From the NCBI RefSeq assembly GCF_016031655.1, contig NZ_JACCHQ010000001.1, positions 806,001 through 870,000 on the forward strand: DNA of 64,000 nt, written 5' to 3'. Shown here in pieces: positions 27,142-36,466 of this stretch. Under the pieces are notes generated by a model. It saw only the letters and a list, made by a program, of their open reading frames with translations. It did not search any database and was not told where the DNA came from. The translations under genes and the position numbers were made by a program. This DNA is from Bradyrhizobium glycinis. Lineage in GTDB: Bacteria; Pseudomonadota; Alphaproteobacteria; Rhizobiales; Xanthobacteraceae. How positions within the stretch are numbered: position 1 is the stretch's first letter; each line of letters opens with the position of its first letter.

Positions 27142-27170
27142 TTGCCGTCCGGCAAAGGCGCCGATATAAG
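27142..27170 (+). promoter_or_regulatory. Sigma70-type promoter of ndk
   Basis: TTGCCG (27142-27147), 17-base spacer, TATAAG (27165-27170), with about 45 bases from the -10 to the ndk ATG. The best promoter match seen in the window. Confidence 0.65.
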
Positions 27171-27215
27171 CCCCGCAACCCGCCAACCACCTGCTTTCTT
27201 CCCAAGGACGACATT

Positions 27216-27638
27216 ATGGCCATCGAACGCACTTTCTCGATCATCAAGCCCGACGCGACTGAGCGTAACCTGACCGGCGCGGTCAACGCCGTGATCGAGA
27301 AGGCGGGTCTGCGCATCGTCGCGCAGAAGCGCATCCGCATGACCAGGGAACAGGCCGAGACCTTCTATGCCGTCCACAAGGCGCGCCCCTTCTTCGGCGA
27401 GCTCGTCGAGTTCATGACCTCCGGCCCGGTCGTGGTTCAGGTCCTGGAAGGCGAGGGCGCGATCGCCAAGTACCGCGAGGTGATGGGCGCGACCGATCCG
27501 TCCAAGGCCGCCGAGGGCACCGTGCGCAAGCTCTACGCCAAGTCGATCGGCGAGAACTCGGTGCACGGTTCGGATGCACCGGAGACCGCGGCGATCGAGA
27601 TCGCGCAGTTCTTCTCGGGTAACGAGATCGTCGGCTGA
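27216..27638 (+). CDS. ndk: Nucleoside-diphosphate kinase
   Basis: Transfers gamma phosphate from ATP to other nucleoside diphosphates through a phospho-histidine. 140 residues, the standard length. [11 protein letters not shown] at the start, [10 protein letters not shown] in the middle, and the active-site NSVHGSDA with the catalytic His at 117. The upstream in-frame extension from 27120 lies on the promoter and is not coding. Confidence 0.98.
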   Translation: MAIERTFSIIKPDATERNLTGAVNAVIEKAGLRIVAQKRIRMTREQAETFYAVHKARPFFGELVEFMTSGPVVVQVLEGEGAIAKYREVMGATDPSKAAEGTVRKLYAKSIGENSVHGSDAPETAAIEIAQFFSGNEIVG

Positions 27639-27679
27639 TCCGGGCGGCAGGTTAGAGGCGACGGGCGAAAGGACTCATT

Positions 27680-28540
27680 GTGGACTGGCTCTGGCAGATC
27701 TTCGATCCCGCTACGATCGGGACCTTCTTCACCCAGTTCCGCAACGAAATGGCCGCACCGACTTTCTGGATCGCGGTCGGCAAGATCATCTGGATCAACA
27801 TCCTGCTCTCCGGCGACAACGCGCTGGTGATCGCACTGGCGTGCCGCGGTCTGTCGCCGCGGCATCGGCTCTGGGGCATGATCTTCGGTGCCGGCGCAGC
27901 GGTGACGCTCCGGATCATCTTCACCGGCATCGTCGCCACCCTGATGGAGCTGCCATACCTCAAGCTGGTCGGCGGCCTTGCACTGATCGTGATCGCGGCA
28001 AAGCTCCTGGTGCCGGAGAACGAGGACGAGGACGATGTAGACGCTGCCGCGCATCTGTGGCACGCCATACAGATCGTCGTGGTCGCCGACATCGTCATGA
28101 GTCTCGACAACGTCATTGCGGTCGCTGCCGCGGCCAATGGCAGCGTGCCGCTCTTGATCCTCGGCCTTGCCATCAGCGTGCCGTTGATCGTCGCCGGCGC
28201 CGCGCTGATCATGGCACTGCTCACAAAGCTGCCGGTGCTGGTCTGGGCCGGTGCGGCGCTGCTCGGCTGGATCGCGGGCGAGGTGATGGCGACTGATCCC
28301 GGGGTCACGCCGCGGCTGCACGCGCTGTTCGAGGGCCCGTTCGGCGCCTCGCTCGACGCCATGCTCGGGGTATTGCGCATCCCGCCGCAATTCGGCCATG
28401 GCGGGGCTGGCGGCGAGTATTTCTGCGCCGCGCTCGGCGTCATCGTCGTGCTGGTGGTCGGCACCATCTGGCGCCGGCGCAGCCTGACCCAGGCCGCGCT
28501 GGAATCCTCGGAGCGCCACGCCAAGGTGTCGGCGGAATAG
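27680..28540 (+). CDS. TerC-family integral membrane protein (YjbE-like)
   Basis: 286 residues, GTG start. Seven or more membrane segments with the paired TerC motifs WINILLSGDNALVIALAC (about 38-55) and VVADIVMSLDNVIAVAAAA (about 135-155), whose aspartates and asparagines are the conserved core. Some TerC-family proteins are manganese exporters; the exact substrate here is unknown. A polar insertion ENEDEDD lies between the halves. Follows ndk by 41 bases. Confidence 0.9.
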   Translation: MDWLWQIFDPATIGTFFTQFRNEMAAPTFWIAVGKIIWINILLSGDNALVIALACRGLSPRHRLWGMIFGAGAAVTLRIIFTGIVATLMELPYLKLVGGLALIVIAAKLLVPENEDEDDVDAAAHLWHAIQIVVVADIVMSLDNVIAVAAAANGSVPLLILGLAISVPLIVAGAALIMALLTKLPVLVWAGAALLGWIAGEVMATDPGVTPRLHALFEGPFGASLDAMLGVLRIPPQFGHGGAGGEYFCAALGVIVVLVVGTIWRRRSLTQAALESSERHAKVSAE

Positions 28541-28566
28541 AGTTTTCCGGGGATTGCGTACTTCAG

Positions 28567-28583
28567 CTCTCCCGCAGGGAGAG
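28567..28583. terminator. Weak hairpin between convergent TerC and ppx genes
   Basis: CTCTCCC GCA GGGAGAG, a seven-base perfect stem, but no T-run on either side. Might serve both genes. Confidence 0.3.
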
Positions 28584-28605
28584 GTGAGCACTCACACCGC
28601 CGATA

Positions 28606-30108
28606 TCAGCGTCGCACGATCGATCCCGAGCGGCCGATCAGGCGGGCGAGCTGACGGAAGCGGCTGCCGACGCGGTCGGCGACGAGGTCGCCGAGCCGGT
28701 GCTCGAACACCAGCATCAATTTGCGGCCCTGGCTGCGGAAATGCGTGGCGGGCAGGACGCCCGGACGTGCGGCCGAGATCAGATGCGCGACGCGGAATGC
28801 AGCACCCAGAAGGCGCGTGCGTTCGAGCTGGGCCGGCGTCAGCAGCTCCTGCATGGTGACCGGCGGCTGGTTTTCCTCGCTGAGGCCGGCATAACGATAG
28901 AACACCGAGAGGCCGACGAAGGCGCGTTCGGTATGGGTGATCGCGCCGAAATTGCCGTTGACGACGAGGCTGAGCGTCTGCTCGCCGCGATGATCGGGAT
29001 GCACGCGCCAGCCGATATCGGAGAGCAGGCAAGCGGTGTGGCGGAGGCGCCGGTCCTCTTCCGTCTCGCGCAGCTTGACGACGCGCACCAGGCGGTCGGT
29101 CCAGGCGATCAGCTCGCGTGCGTGCCTGGCTGAACGTGACAGCAGCTGGTTCAGTTCCTCGGCCGCACAGATCAGCCCGTCCTTGTTGCGTTCGGTCTCG
29201 GACAGCTTCTCGTGCAGCAGGCCCTCGCGCACGCCGAAGGTGGAGAACACGATGTTCTTTGGCTTCGCGACGCGGATGATGTGCTCGAGCACCAGCGCCG
29301 CATAGGTGAGCAGAGGCCGCCGCGCATCGGCCACGATCTCGATGTCGGCCAGCATGTTCGCGGCGGCGAGGCGCCGCAGGCGGCGCGAGAAGTCGAGCGC
29401 TTCCGCAGCTGGGATGGAATAGCCGTGCATCACCTGGAGCGAATAGCCGCTCTGGATGATGTGGATGCGCGCAAGCGCGCGCCAGGTGCCGCCGACGGCG
29501 TAGAAGGTGCGGCCGCGACCTGCGGTCAGCTGCGGCACCCCGTCGATCTCCTCGCGCACGATGCGGTCGGCGCGCTTGAGCGATTTGTGGGCGAGGTCCT
29601 GTAGCGCGAGGCCGCCGAGCGGCAGCGTCACGCCGCTGCGCACCGCGTTCCTGCGCACGTCGATCAGCTCGAGCGAGCCGCCGCCGAGATCGCCCACGAT
29701 GCCGTCCGGATGGTGGACGCCGGAGATCACGCCGAGCGCCGACAATCGTGCTTCGCGCGGGCCCGACAGGATCTCGATCTTCACCGCGCAGATCCGCTCG
29801 GCCTTGGCAATGAAGTCGGGACCGTTGGAGGCGTCGCGGCACGCGGCGGTCGCGATCGCAAACACGCGTCCGACCTGCATCACCCGGCACAATGCACGGA
29901 AGCGCTTCAGCGAGGTCAGCGCCTTGTCGACGGCGTCGGGCGCGAGCAGGCGCGTGCTCTGCACCTCGCGCCCGAGGCCGCACAGCGTCTTCTCGTTGAA
30001 GATCGGGATGAGGCTGCGCGCCAGCGCCTCGTAGACGACGAGGCGGACCGAGTTGGAGCCTATGTCGATAACCGCGACGCTCGAGCCGCGCTTGCGCGGC
30101 CGCTTCAC
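28606..30108 (-). CDS. ppx: Exopolyphosphatase (Ppx/GppA family)
   Basis: Releases phosphate from polyphosphate ends (or hydrolyses pppGpp in the GppA branch). 500 residues, ASKHA fold: phosphate-1 loop VAVIDIGSNSVRLVVYE (about 11-27), PLGGLAL, and the phosphate-2 loop VGDLGGGSLELIDV (about 137). C-terminal HD-like helical region after 310 (HTACLLSDIGWRVHPDHR). Sits 15 bases behind ppk on the same strand, which favours the polyphosphatase role. Confidence 0.95.
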   Translation of the reverse strand: MKRPRKRGSSVAVIDIGSNSVRLVVYEALARSLIPIFNEKTLCGLGREVQSTRLLAPDAVDKALTSLKRFRALCRVMQVGRVFAIATAACRDASNGPDFIAKAERICAVKIEILSGPREARLSALGVISGVHHPDGIVGDLGGGSLELIDVRRNAVRSGVTLPLGGLALQDLAHKSLKRADRIVREEIDGVPQLTAGRGRTFYAVGGTWRALARIHIIQSGYSLQVMHGYSIPAAEALDFSRRLRRLAAANMLADIEIVADARRPLLTYAALVLEHIIRVAKPKNIVFSTFGVREGLLHEKLSETERNKDGLICAAEELNQLLSRSARHARELIAWTDRLVRVVKLRETEEDRRLRHTACLLSDIGWRVHPDHRGEQTLSLVVNGNFGAITHTERAFVGLSVFYRYAGLSEENQPPVTMQELLTPAQLERTRLLGAAFRVAHLISAARPGVLPATHFRSQGRKLMLVFEHRLGDLVADRVGSRFRQLARLIGRSGSIVRR

Positions 30109-30123
30109 GTCGCAAATCCCCGA

Positions 30124-32337
30124 TCAGGATGGATGACGTTCGTTCCGGCGCGTGAGACGACGCGGCGAGGATTCCTTGAGCGACTTTCCACGGCCAGACA
30201 GACTCGGATTCGTCATGAAGTAGTTGTGGACGTTGAAAGGCTCCTCGCCCTTCGCGGTCTTCATACGCGTTGAAGACCCGTCCGGCAACAACTGCCAGCT
30301 CTGCTCATTGTCCTTCAGGTTCGCGACCATGATCTGTTCGAGAACCTGCTGATGCACCGTCGGATTTTGCAGCGGACACAGCACCTCGACGCGGCGGTCG
30401 AGGTTGCGCGGCATCATGTCGGCGGACGAGATATACACAGCCGCTTTCGCGCTCGGCAGTCCCTGGCCCATGCCGAAGCAGTAGATTCGGCCATGTTCCA
30501 GGAAGCGGCCGATGATCGACTTGACGCGGATGTTCTCCGACAGACCGGGAATGCCCGGCCTGAGGCAACAGATGCCGCGCACCACGAGCTCGACCTGGAC
30601 ACCGGCCTGGGAGGCCTCATAGAGCGCATCGATGATGTCGGGATCGACCAGCGCGTTCATCTTCATCCAGACCGCGCCGGGACGGCCATGCCGCGCATGC
30701 GCAGTCTCGCCCTGAATGTGCTCGATGATGCGCTTGCGCAAGGTCAGCGGCGACACCGCCATCTTTTCCAGATCGCTCGGCGCGGCATAGCCGGTGATGA
30801 AATTGAACACGCGAGCGGCATCGCGGCCGATCGTCGGGTCCGAGGTGAAGTAGGAGAGGTCGGTGTAGATGCGTGCGGTGACCGGGTGATAATTGCCGGT
30901 GCCGGTATGGACGTAGGTCGTCAGGCTGCCGCCCTCGCGGCGCACCACCATCGAGAGTTTTGCGTGCGTCTTCAATTCGAGGAAGCCGTAGACGACCTGC
31001 ACGCCGGCGCGTTCGAGATCGCGCGCCCAGCGGATATTGGCTTCTTCGTCGAACCGCGCTTTCAGCTCGATCAGTGCGGTGACTGATTTGCCGGCTTCGG
31101 CCGCTTCGGCCAGCGCGCGGACGATCGGTGAGTTGTTGGAGGTGCGGTAGAGCGTCTGCTTGATCGCAACGACATCGGGGTCGCGCGTGGCCTGCTGCAG
31201 GAATTGCACGACGACGTCGAACGACTCGTAGGGATGGTGGACGATCAGGTCCTTCTGCCGGATCGCGGCGAAGATGTCGCCGCCATGCTCGCGCACGCGT
31301 TCGGGGTGGCGCGGCACGTAAGGGGTGAATTCGAGATCGGGCCGGTCGAGGCGGGTGAGCTGCGAGAGCTCGTTCATCGCCTGCACGCCGTCGACCAGGA
31401 ACACCTCGTCGTCGGCGGCCGAGAGCGCGTGCTGCACGAAGCTGCGCAGCTCCTCCGGCATCTTGGCGTCGATCTCGAGCCGGATCACCGATCCGCGGCG
31501 GCGGCGCTTCAGCGCGGTCTCGAACAGGCGGACGAGATCTTCGGCCTCTTCCTCGATTTCGAGCTCGGAGTCGCGGATGATCCGGAAGGCGCCCTGGCCG
31601 TGCAGATTGTAGCCCGGGAACAGGCGGTTGATGAACAGGGCGGTGGCCTGCTCCAGCGAGATCAGGCGCACCGTGCCATCCGCCGGCAGGCGGATGAAGC
31701 GATCGATCTTGCCGGGCATGCGGATCAGCGCGTTCATCTGCTTGCCGTCGGCGGCGCGCGTGAGCTGCAGCGCGATGGTGAAGCCGAGGCTCGGAATGAA
31801 CGGGAAGGGGTGGGCCGGATCGATCGCGAGCGGGGTCAGGAGAGGGAACACGTTATTGAGGAAGTAGTCCTCGATCCAGGTTCGTTCCGCCTTGGTGACG
31901 TCCTTGCCGTCCACCAGCACGATGCCGACCTCGGCCAGCGTGAGGCGGAGGTCGCGCCAGATCGCCTGCTGGTCGGAGGCGAGCTGGGAGACGGTGCGGT
32001 TGATCAGCGCGAGCTGCTCCGACGGCGTCAGGCCGTCGGGGCTGCGCTCGGCGATGCCCTCGCGCACCTGGGCCTTGATGCCGGCGACGCGGACCATGAA
32101 GAACTCGTCGAGGTTATTCGCCGAAATCGACAGGAATCGCACCCGCTCCAGGACGGGATGGCTGGGGTTGACCGATTCCTCCAGGACGCGGCGGTTGAAA
32201 TGCAGCCAGGACAGCTCGCGGTTGATGAACCGCTCGGGGCTGGACGCGATCGCCGGAAGGCTCTCGGTTTCCGGGGCTTTCTCTTTGATTTCAACAGCTT
32301 GCGCAGAGTCCATCAGAAGTCGGTCCATCCAGTTCAC
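30124..32337 (-). CDS. ppk1: Polyphosphate kinase PPK1
   Basis: Makes inorganic polyphosphate from ATP. 737 residues with N-terminal helical domain ([18 protein letters not shown]), head domain and the two phospholipase-D-like C domains. The autophosphorylated and second active histidines are H458 (ELKTHAKL) and H477 ([10 protein letters not shown]), 19 apart as in E. coli PPK H435/H454. ATG 32313 ([10 protein letters not shown]) is an alternative start. Leads the ppk-ppx operon, with a PHO-box-like site 49-66 bases upstream. Confidence 0.97.
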   Translation of the reverse strand: MNWMDRLLMDSAQAVEIKEKAPETESLPAIASSPERFINRELSWLHFNRRVLEESVNPSHPVLERVRFLSISANNLDEFFMVRVAGIKAQVREGIAERSPDGLTPSEQLALINRTVSQLASDQQAIWRDLRLTLAEVGIVLVDGKDVTKAERTWIEDYFLNNVFPLLTPLAIDPAHPFPFIPSLGFTIALQLTRAADGKQMNALIRMPGKIDRFIRLPADGTVRLISLEQATALFINRLFPGYNLHGQGAFRIIRDSELEIEEEAEDLVRLFETALKRRRRGSVIRLEIDAKMPEELRSFVQHALSAADDEVFLVDGVQAMNELSQLTRLDRPDLEFTPYVPRHPERVREHGGDIFAAIRQKDLIVHHPYESFDVVVQFLQQATRDPDVVAIKQTLYRTSNNSPIVRALAEAAEAGKSVTALIELKARFDEEANIRWARDLERAGVQVVYGFLELKTHAKLSMVVRREGGSLTTYVHTGTGNYHPVTARIYTDLSYFTSDPTIGRDAARVFNFITGYAAPSDLEKMAVSPLTLRKRIIEHIQGETAHARHGRPGAVWMKMNALVDPDIIDALYEASQAGVQVELVVRGICCLRPGIPGLSENIRVKSIIGRFLEHGRIYCFGMGQGLPSAKAAVYISSADMMPRNLDRRVEVLCPLQNPTVHQQVLEQIMVANLKDNEQSWQLLPDGSSTRMKTAKGEEPFNVHNYFMTNPSLSGRGKSLKESSPRRLTRRNERHPS

Positions 32338-32385
32338 CCCAATTGCGACTTAAACGCAAAATCGGCGGGAGCATGTGTTAGAGCG

Positions 32386-32403
32386 ATGACGTTTCGATGA
32401 CAT
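32386..32403 (-). promoter_or_regulatory. PHO-box-like site upstream of ppk1
   Basis: On the minus strand ATGTCAT CGAA ACGTCAT: two CTGTCAT-like heptamers (6 of 7 and 5 of 7) at the 11-base period of PhoB sites. About 49 bases ahead of the start used for ppk1. Confidence 0.5.
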
Positions 32404-32458
32404 TGATGTTCCGCCGCCGCGCCGCGTCAAGCGGGCTTCAGGGCGGCCTGCGAGCCAG

Positions 32459-33226
32459 TCAAGCGTCCCGAAGCAGCTCGGCGGCGAGCGCCCGAGTGAC
32501 CGGGCGGCCGAGCCGCAGGGCTTCGCTGTCGAGCAGCTCTACGGCACGCCGGGCGGCGGCCGAGGATCGTTCCAGGCGCGTCGCGAGGTAACCGACCACG
32601 CTCTCGTCCACATTGAGCTGGCGGTCGGCGCAGAACTTGACGATGAGACCGCGGAACAGCTGGTCATCGGGCGGCAGCAGCATGACCACCGGAACGGCCC
32701 GCAGGCGTGAGCGCAGGTCGCGAAGCTCGATCTGAAGCGCGGCCGGCGCCTCGCGCCCGGTGAACAGGACGTAGGCGCCGTCCTCGCGGGCGAGGTTCAT
32801 CAGGTGAAACAGGGCGCGCTCGTCAAATTCTCCAGCCTTGAGATCCTCGACCACCAGCGCGCCGGTGGTGAGCGCGCCGGGCACGCTGGCCGCGGCCAGC
32901 GCATTGGCGGTGGTCGAGCGGGCGCCAGCCTCCTGGGTCCAGATCGCGGCGAGATGGCTCTTGCCGCTTCCTTCCGGGCCCGCCAGCCACATGATCCGGT
33001 TCGGCCATTCCGGCCAGCTGTCGATCAGGCCGAGACCGGCCGCATTGGCGGGGCCTTCAAGGAAGTTGTCCCGGCTAAGGCTCTCCGCATGCGGAAGCGC
33101 AAACGCCAATTGTCGGGGATGAACGCGGCCTGCCACGCTTGCTTTGCTCCATGCCGGCGCGCCGGCCCGTTCGAAGAGAAGATTTGATGATGTGGGACTT
33201 GGCCTTTTGCTTGGCCGCATCCCCAC
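32459..33226 (-). CDS. hdaA: DnaA-related regulatory protein HdaA (Hda family)
   Basis: Promotes hydrolysis of ATP on DnaA after initiation (role known for Caulobacter/E. coli homologues). 255 residues. Clamp-binding-like motif QLAFALPH (about 39-46) near the N-terminus, Walker A AGPEGSGKSHLAA (about 81-93), Walker B LVVEDL, sensor region LFTGREAP, and C-terminal lid VGYLATRLERSSAAARRAVELL. GTG 33226 or ATG 33220 are both possible starts. Follows the CDP-alcohol phosphatidyltransferase with a one-base gap, and the stop TGA of that gene is next to the start. Confidence 0.88.
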   Translation of the reverse strand: MGMRPSKRPSPTSSNLLFERAGAPAWSKASVAGRVHPRQLAFALPHAESLSRDNFLEGPANAAGLGLIDSWPEWPNRIMWLAGPEGSGKSHLAAIWTQEAGARSTTANALAAASVPGALTTGALVVEDLKAGEFDERALFHLMNLAREDGAYVLFTGREAPAALQIELRDLRSRLRAVPVVMLLPPDDQLFRGLIVKFCADRQLNVDESVVGYLATRLERSSAAARRAVELLDSEALRLGRPVTRALAAELLRDA

Positions 33227-33227
33227 G

Positions 33228-33770
33228 TCATTTTGCCTCGATCGTGCTCATGTGCCGCAGCCACTCGACGAGATAGAGCGACACGGAGGAGAGCGTGAAG
33301 ACCGTGACGAGACCCATCAGGATGATATCATAAGGCGCGGGCTTGAAGCCGAAGGCAAGCGCCGCCAGCACCAAAGCTGCGAACGCCACTTGTGCAACCG
33401 TGTTGAGCTTGGACACTTTCGACGGCTTCATCTCGACCGGCCGGTCGAACAGCCAGGACACGATCACGGCAGCGACGATCATGATGTCGCGCGAGACCAC
33501 CAGGATCACGATCCAGCGCGGGATCGCGCCCCAGATGCCGAGCGCCATGTAGATCGAGACCAGCAGCGCCTTGTCGGCGAGCGGGTCGAGCAGGGCGCCG
33601 AGCTCGCTCGTCATGTTGAAGCGCTTGGCCAAGAACCCGTCCACGGCATCGCTGATGCCGGCGATCAGGAAGACGGCGAACGCTACCTCCATTTGGCTCG
33701 ACACGATGGCCCAGACGATGATCGGGACCAGCATGATGCGGCCCAAGGTAATGATGTTCGGAATACTCAC
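33228..33770 (-). CDS. CDP-alcohol phosphatidyltransferase (PgsA-like)
   Basis: Membrane enzyme that joins a CDP-diacylglycerol to an alcohol such as glycerol 3-phosphate. 180 residues from GTG 33770 (VSIPNIITLGRIM), which is the usual opening of PgsA-type proteins. The CDP-alcohol motif is intact: DAVDGFLAKRFNMTSELGAL followed by LDPLADK, with the conserved aspartates. Five to six membrane segments. The exact head group is uncertain, since several members of the family occur per genome. Operon with hdaA, divergent from purM. Confidence 0.9.
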   Translation of the reverse strand: MSIPNIITLGRIMLVPIIVWAIVSSQMEVAFAVFLIAGISDAVDGFLAKRFNMTSELGALLDPLADKALLVSIYMALGIWGAIPRWIVILVVSRDIMIVAAVIVSWLFDRPVEMKPSKVSKLNTVAQVAFAALVLAALAFGFKPAPYDIILMGLVTVFTLSSVSLYLVEWLRHMSTIEAK

Positions 33771-33926
33771 GAAAGCGCTTCCCGGCACCGGTTCTGACCT
33801 CAAATCCGGCCCGTTGCAGGCTGAACCGGTTGATATGTCTACATAGTATAGCGGGGAGCGCCATGCGAGCCATTGCGCGTCCCCGGAATTCGACGTAACC
33901 AGCCGCAAACCCACTGGAAATCGGGC

Positions 33927-35000
33927 ATGACCGACCGCAAAAACGGCCTCACTTACGCCGATTCAGGCGTCGATATCGACGCGGGCAACCGCCTGGTCGA
34001 CCTGATCAAGCCGATGGTGCGCGCCACCGCACGGCCGGGCGCGGATGCCGAGATCGGCGGCTTCGGCGGCCTGTTCGACCTCAAGGCGGCCGGCTTCAAG
34101 GACCCGGTCCTCGTGGCCGCAACTGACGGCGTCGGCACCAAGGTCAAGATCGCGATCGAGACAGGCCTGCATGGCGGCATCGGCATCGACCTTGTCGCCA
34201 TGAGCGTCAACGACCTCGTGGTGCAGGGCGCCGAGCCGCTGTTTTTCCTGGACTATTTCGCCTGCGGCAAGCTCGATTCCGAGGCCACGGCCGCCATCGT
34301 CGCAGGCGTTGCCGAGGGGTGCCGCGAATCCGGCTGCGCGTTGATCGGCGGGGAGACTGCCGAGATGCCCGGCCTTTACAAGGACGGCGATTACGATCTC
34401 GGCGGCTTTGCCGTCGGCGCCGCCGAGCGCGGTACGTTGTTGCCGCGCAAGGACATCGCCGCGGGCGATGCCGTGATCGGCCTCGCTTCGTCCGGCGTGC
34501 ATTCCAACGGGTTTTCGCTGGTCCGCAAGATCGTCGAGCAGTCGGGCCTCAGCTTCGAGGCGCAGGCGCCGTTCGCGCCGGTGATGACGCTCGGCGGCGC
34601 GCTGCTGACGCCGACCAGGCTCTACGTCAAATCCTGCCTGCGCGCGATCCGGGAGACCCGCGCGGTGAAGGGGCTCGCCCACATCACCGGCGGCGGCTTC
34701 ACCGACAACATCCCGCGCGTCCTGCCGAAGCACCTCGGTGTCGGCATTGACCTTGTGCGCGTGCCGGTGCTGCCGGTGTTCAAATGGCTGGCGGCGCAAG
34801 CCGGTATCGCCGAGCTGGAGATGCTGCGCACCTTCAATTGCGGCATCGGCATGATCGCGATCGTCGAGCCCGACAAGGTCGACAAGGTGATCGAGGTCTT
34901 CACCGACGCCGGCGAGACCGTGGCGCAGCTCGGCACCGTCATTCCCGCCGAGGGCGAGCACCGCGTCGTCTATAACGGCCACCTCGATCTGGCGCTGTGA
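33927..35000 (+). CDS. purM: Phosphoribosylformylglycinamidine cyclo-ligase (AIR synthetase)
   Basis: Fifth step of purine synthesis. 357 residues from ATG 33927. [16 protein letters not shown], the [15 protein letters not shown] segment, [26 protein letters not shown] and [13 protein letters not shown] are purM hallmarks. An in-frame start 54 bases upstream would reach the promoter region. The stop overlaps the purN ATG by one base (TGATG). Confidence 0.97.
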   Translation: MTDRKNGLTYADSGVDIDAGNRLVDLIKPMVRATARPGADAEIGGFGGLFDLKAAGFKDPVLVAATDGVGTKVKIAIETGLHGGIGIDLVAMSVNDLVVQGAEPLFFLDYFACGKLDSEATAAIVAGVAEGCRESGCALIGGETAEMPGLYKDGDYDLGGFAVGAAERGTLLPRKDIAAGDAVIGLASSGVHSNGFSLVRKIVEQSGLSFEAQAPFAPVMTLGGALLTPTRLYVKSCLRAIRETRAVKGLAHITGGGFTDNIPRVLPKHLGVGIDLVRVPVLPVFKWLAAQAGIAELEMLRTFNCGIGMIAIVEPDKVDKVIEVFTDAGETVAQLGTVIPAEGEHRVVYNGHLDLAL

Positions 35001-35653
35001 TGAAGCGCCGCGTCGCCATCCTGATCTCCGGGCGCGGCTCCAACATGGCCGCGCTGATCAGGGCAGCCGCCGCTCCGGATTTCCCGGCGGAGATATCGCT
35101 CGTCATCTCGAACAAGGCGGATGCGCCCGGCCTCGAACGCGCCCGGGCGGGCGGCGTGACCACCGAGGTGATCGAGAGCAAGCCGTTCGGCAAGGACCGC
35201 GCCGGTTTCGAGAAGGTGCTGCAGGCCGCGCTCGACCAGCACGGCATCGAGCTGATCTGTCTGGGCGGCTTCATGCGCCTGTTCACGGCCGAGTTCACCA
35301 AGGCCTGGTACGGGCGGATGCTCAACATCCATCCTTCGCTGCTGCCGTCGTTCCCCGGCCTCGACCCGCATGGCCAGGCCCTGCGCGCCGGCGTCAAACT
35401 GTCCGGCGCGACGGTGCACTTCGTCATCCCCGAGACCGATGCCGGTCCGATCGTGATGCAGGGCGCGGTTCCCGTCGGCGATCACGACACCGCGGAGACG
35501 CTGTCCGAGCGCATCCTCGAAATCGAGCATCGCATCTATCCCGAGGCGCTGCGGCTGCTCGCGACCGGCAAGGTCCGCATCGAGGGCGATATCTGCAGGA
35601 CGGAGGGGAGCGCGGCGTCGGAGAATTTTTTGGTATCGCCATTGGTGCGCTGA
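35000..35653 (+). CDS. purN: Phosphoribosylglycinamide formyltransferase
   Basis: Third step of purine synthesis, formyl transfer from 10-formyl-THF. 217 residues. VAILISGRGSNMAALI, catalytic region GGFMRLFTAEFTKAWYGRML then NIHPSLLPSFPGLDPHGQAL (conserved N and H), and ATVHFVIPETDAGPI with the conserved aspartate. Co-transcribed with purM through the stop-start overlap. Confidence 0.97.
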   Translation: MKRRVAILISGRGSNMAALIRAAAAPDFPAEISLVISNKADAPGLERARAGGVTTEVIESKPFGKDRAGFEKVLQAALDQHGIELICLGGFMRLFTAEFTKAWYGRMLNIHPSLLPSFPGLDPHGQALRAGVKLSGATVHFVIPETDAGPIVMQGAVPVGDHDTAETLSERILEIEHRIYPEALRLLATGKVRIEGDICRTEGSAASENFLVSPLVR

Positions 35654-35662
35654 AGCGCCGCC

Positions 35663-35751
35663 CCGTCATTGCGAGGAGCTCTTGCGACGAAGCAATCCAG
35701 AATCGCTCCGCGGAGAGATTCTGGATTGCTTCGCTTCGCTCGCAATGACGG
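35663..35751. repeat. Palindromic intergenic repeat, copy 1
   Basis: Arms CCGTCATTGCGAG and CTCGCAATGACGG at the ends, inner arms GAAGCAATCCAGAATC and GATTCTGGATTGCTTC, centre CCGCGG. Long imperfect inverted repeat able to form a hairpin behind purN. Other copies lie at 42357-42479 and 55830-55915. Confidence 0.85.
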
Positions 35752-35827
35752 AATATGTGGCGCGCGCGCCGAACCATGAACCTACGCGTAACGGGCGAGC
35801 CCTCGTTCCGCGCCCCACAAACAAAAT

Positions 35828-35846
35828 CCCCCGGCAGAGCCGGGGG
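35828..35846 (-). terminator. Rho-independent terminator of the cold-shock gene
   Basis: CCCCCGGC AGA GCCGGGGG; on the minus strand the stem is followed by ATTTTGTTT. About 35 bases after the csp stop. Confidence 0.85.
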
Positions 35847-35880
35847 CAACGTCATGATCGCTCGCATGCCGCGAGAGAGA

Positions 35881-36087
35881 TCAGGAGACCTTGAGGTTCT
35901 CCGCGGATGATTTGCCGCGGTTCTCCACGAGGTCGAATTCAACCACCTGGTTTTCATTGAGGGTGGAGAGTCCGGCACGCTCGACGGCGGAGATGTGGAC
36001 GAACACGTCCTTGTCGCCGCCGTTCGGCTTGATGAACCCATAGCCCTTGGTCGGATTGAACCATTTGACGGTGCCCTTTTGCGGCAT
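35881..36087 (-). CDS. Cold-shock-domain protein
   Basis: 68 residues, a single OB-fold domain that binds RNA or single-stranded DNA. RNP1 KGYGFIKP and RNP2 VFVHISA are intact, with GTVKWFNPTKGYGFI at the start. GGAGGAGA ribosome site. Downstream terminator marks a single-gene unit. Which of several genomic paralogues it is cannot be told. Confidence 0.96.
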   Translation of the reverse strand: MPQKGTVKWFNPTKGYGFIKPNGGDKDVFVHISAVERAGLSTLNENQVVEFDLVENRGKSSAENLKVS

Positions 36088-36466
36088 CGCTCGTCTCCTC
36101 CACTAGATATAAAAAAGACGCGGCCGCTTTTTCGCGTGCCACGCCACAAACGGGCTTCCGGAAGTCTGTTCGAGTCTTGAGGCGCAATGTCGCGAAACGC
36201 ACAGGCCAGCGGCCAATTCCGATTGTGACCGATATTGCAACATGAAAATCGCCGGCTAGCAAGCCGCGCGCGGATTTCAAGACCATGCCAGGTGCCTTCA
36301 AGCGCAATTTGCCACCTGTGGCAGCAGAACCACAATCGATGCAATAGCCTCGGCCGTCATGTGCCGAACGGTTGACCCCTCGTGGCAGTTCGGCACAAAT
36401 CGCCGCAAGCGTCGCCGACCGTGTTGCATTTTTGCGCGCCGCCACTTCGCTACGGGATTCATCGTC
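36088..36466. other. Divergent intergenic region before the autotransporter-like gene
   Basis: 379 bases. Near the csp side it has the csp leader, with an A/T-rich TTTTTTATATC patch on the minus strand (about 36105-36115). The rest shows no gene; the plus-strand frame open from 36359 is charged and lacks a ribosome site, so I do not count it as coding. Confidence 0.5.

Noticed and set aside
28592..30115. 507-codon frame parallel to ppx in another frame
   Set aside because: Same strand, other phase; Arg/Pro-rich noise, while ppx has all motifs.
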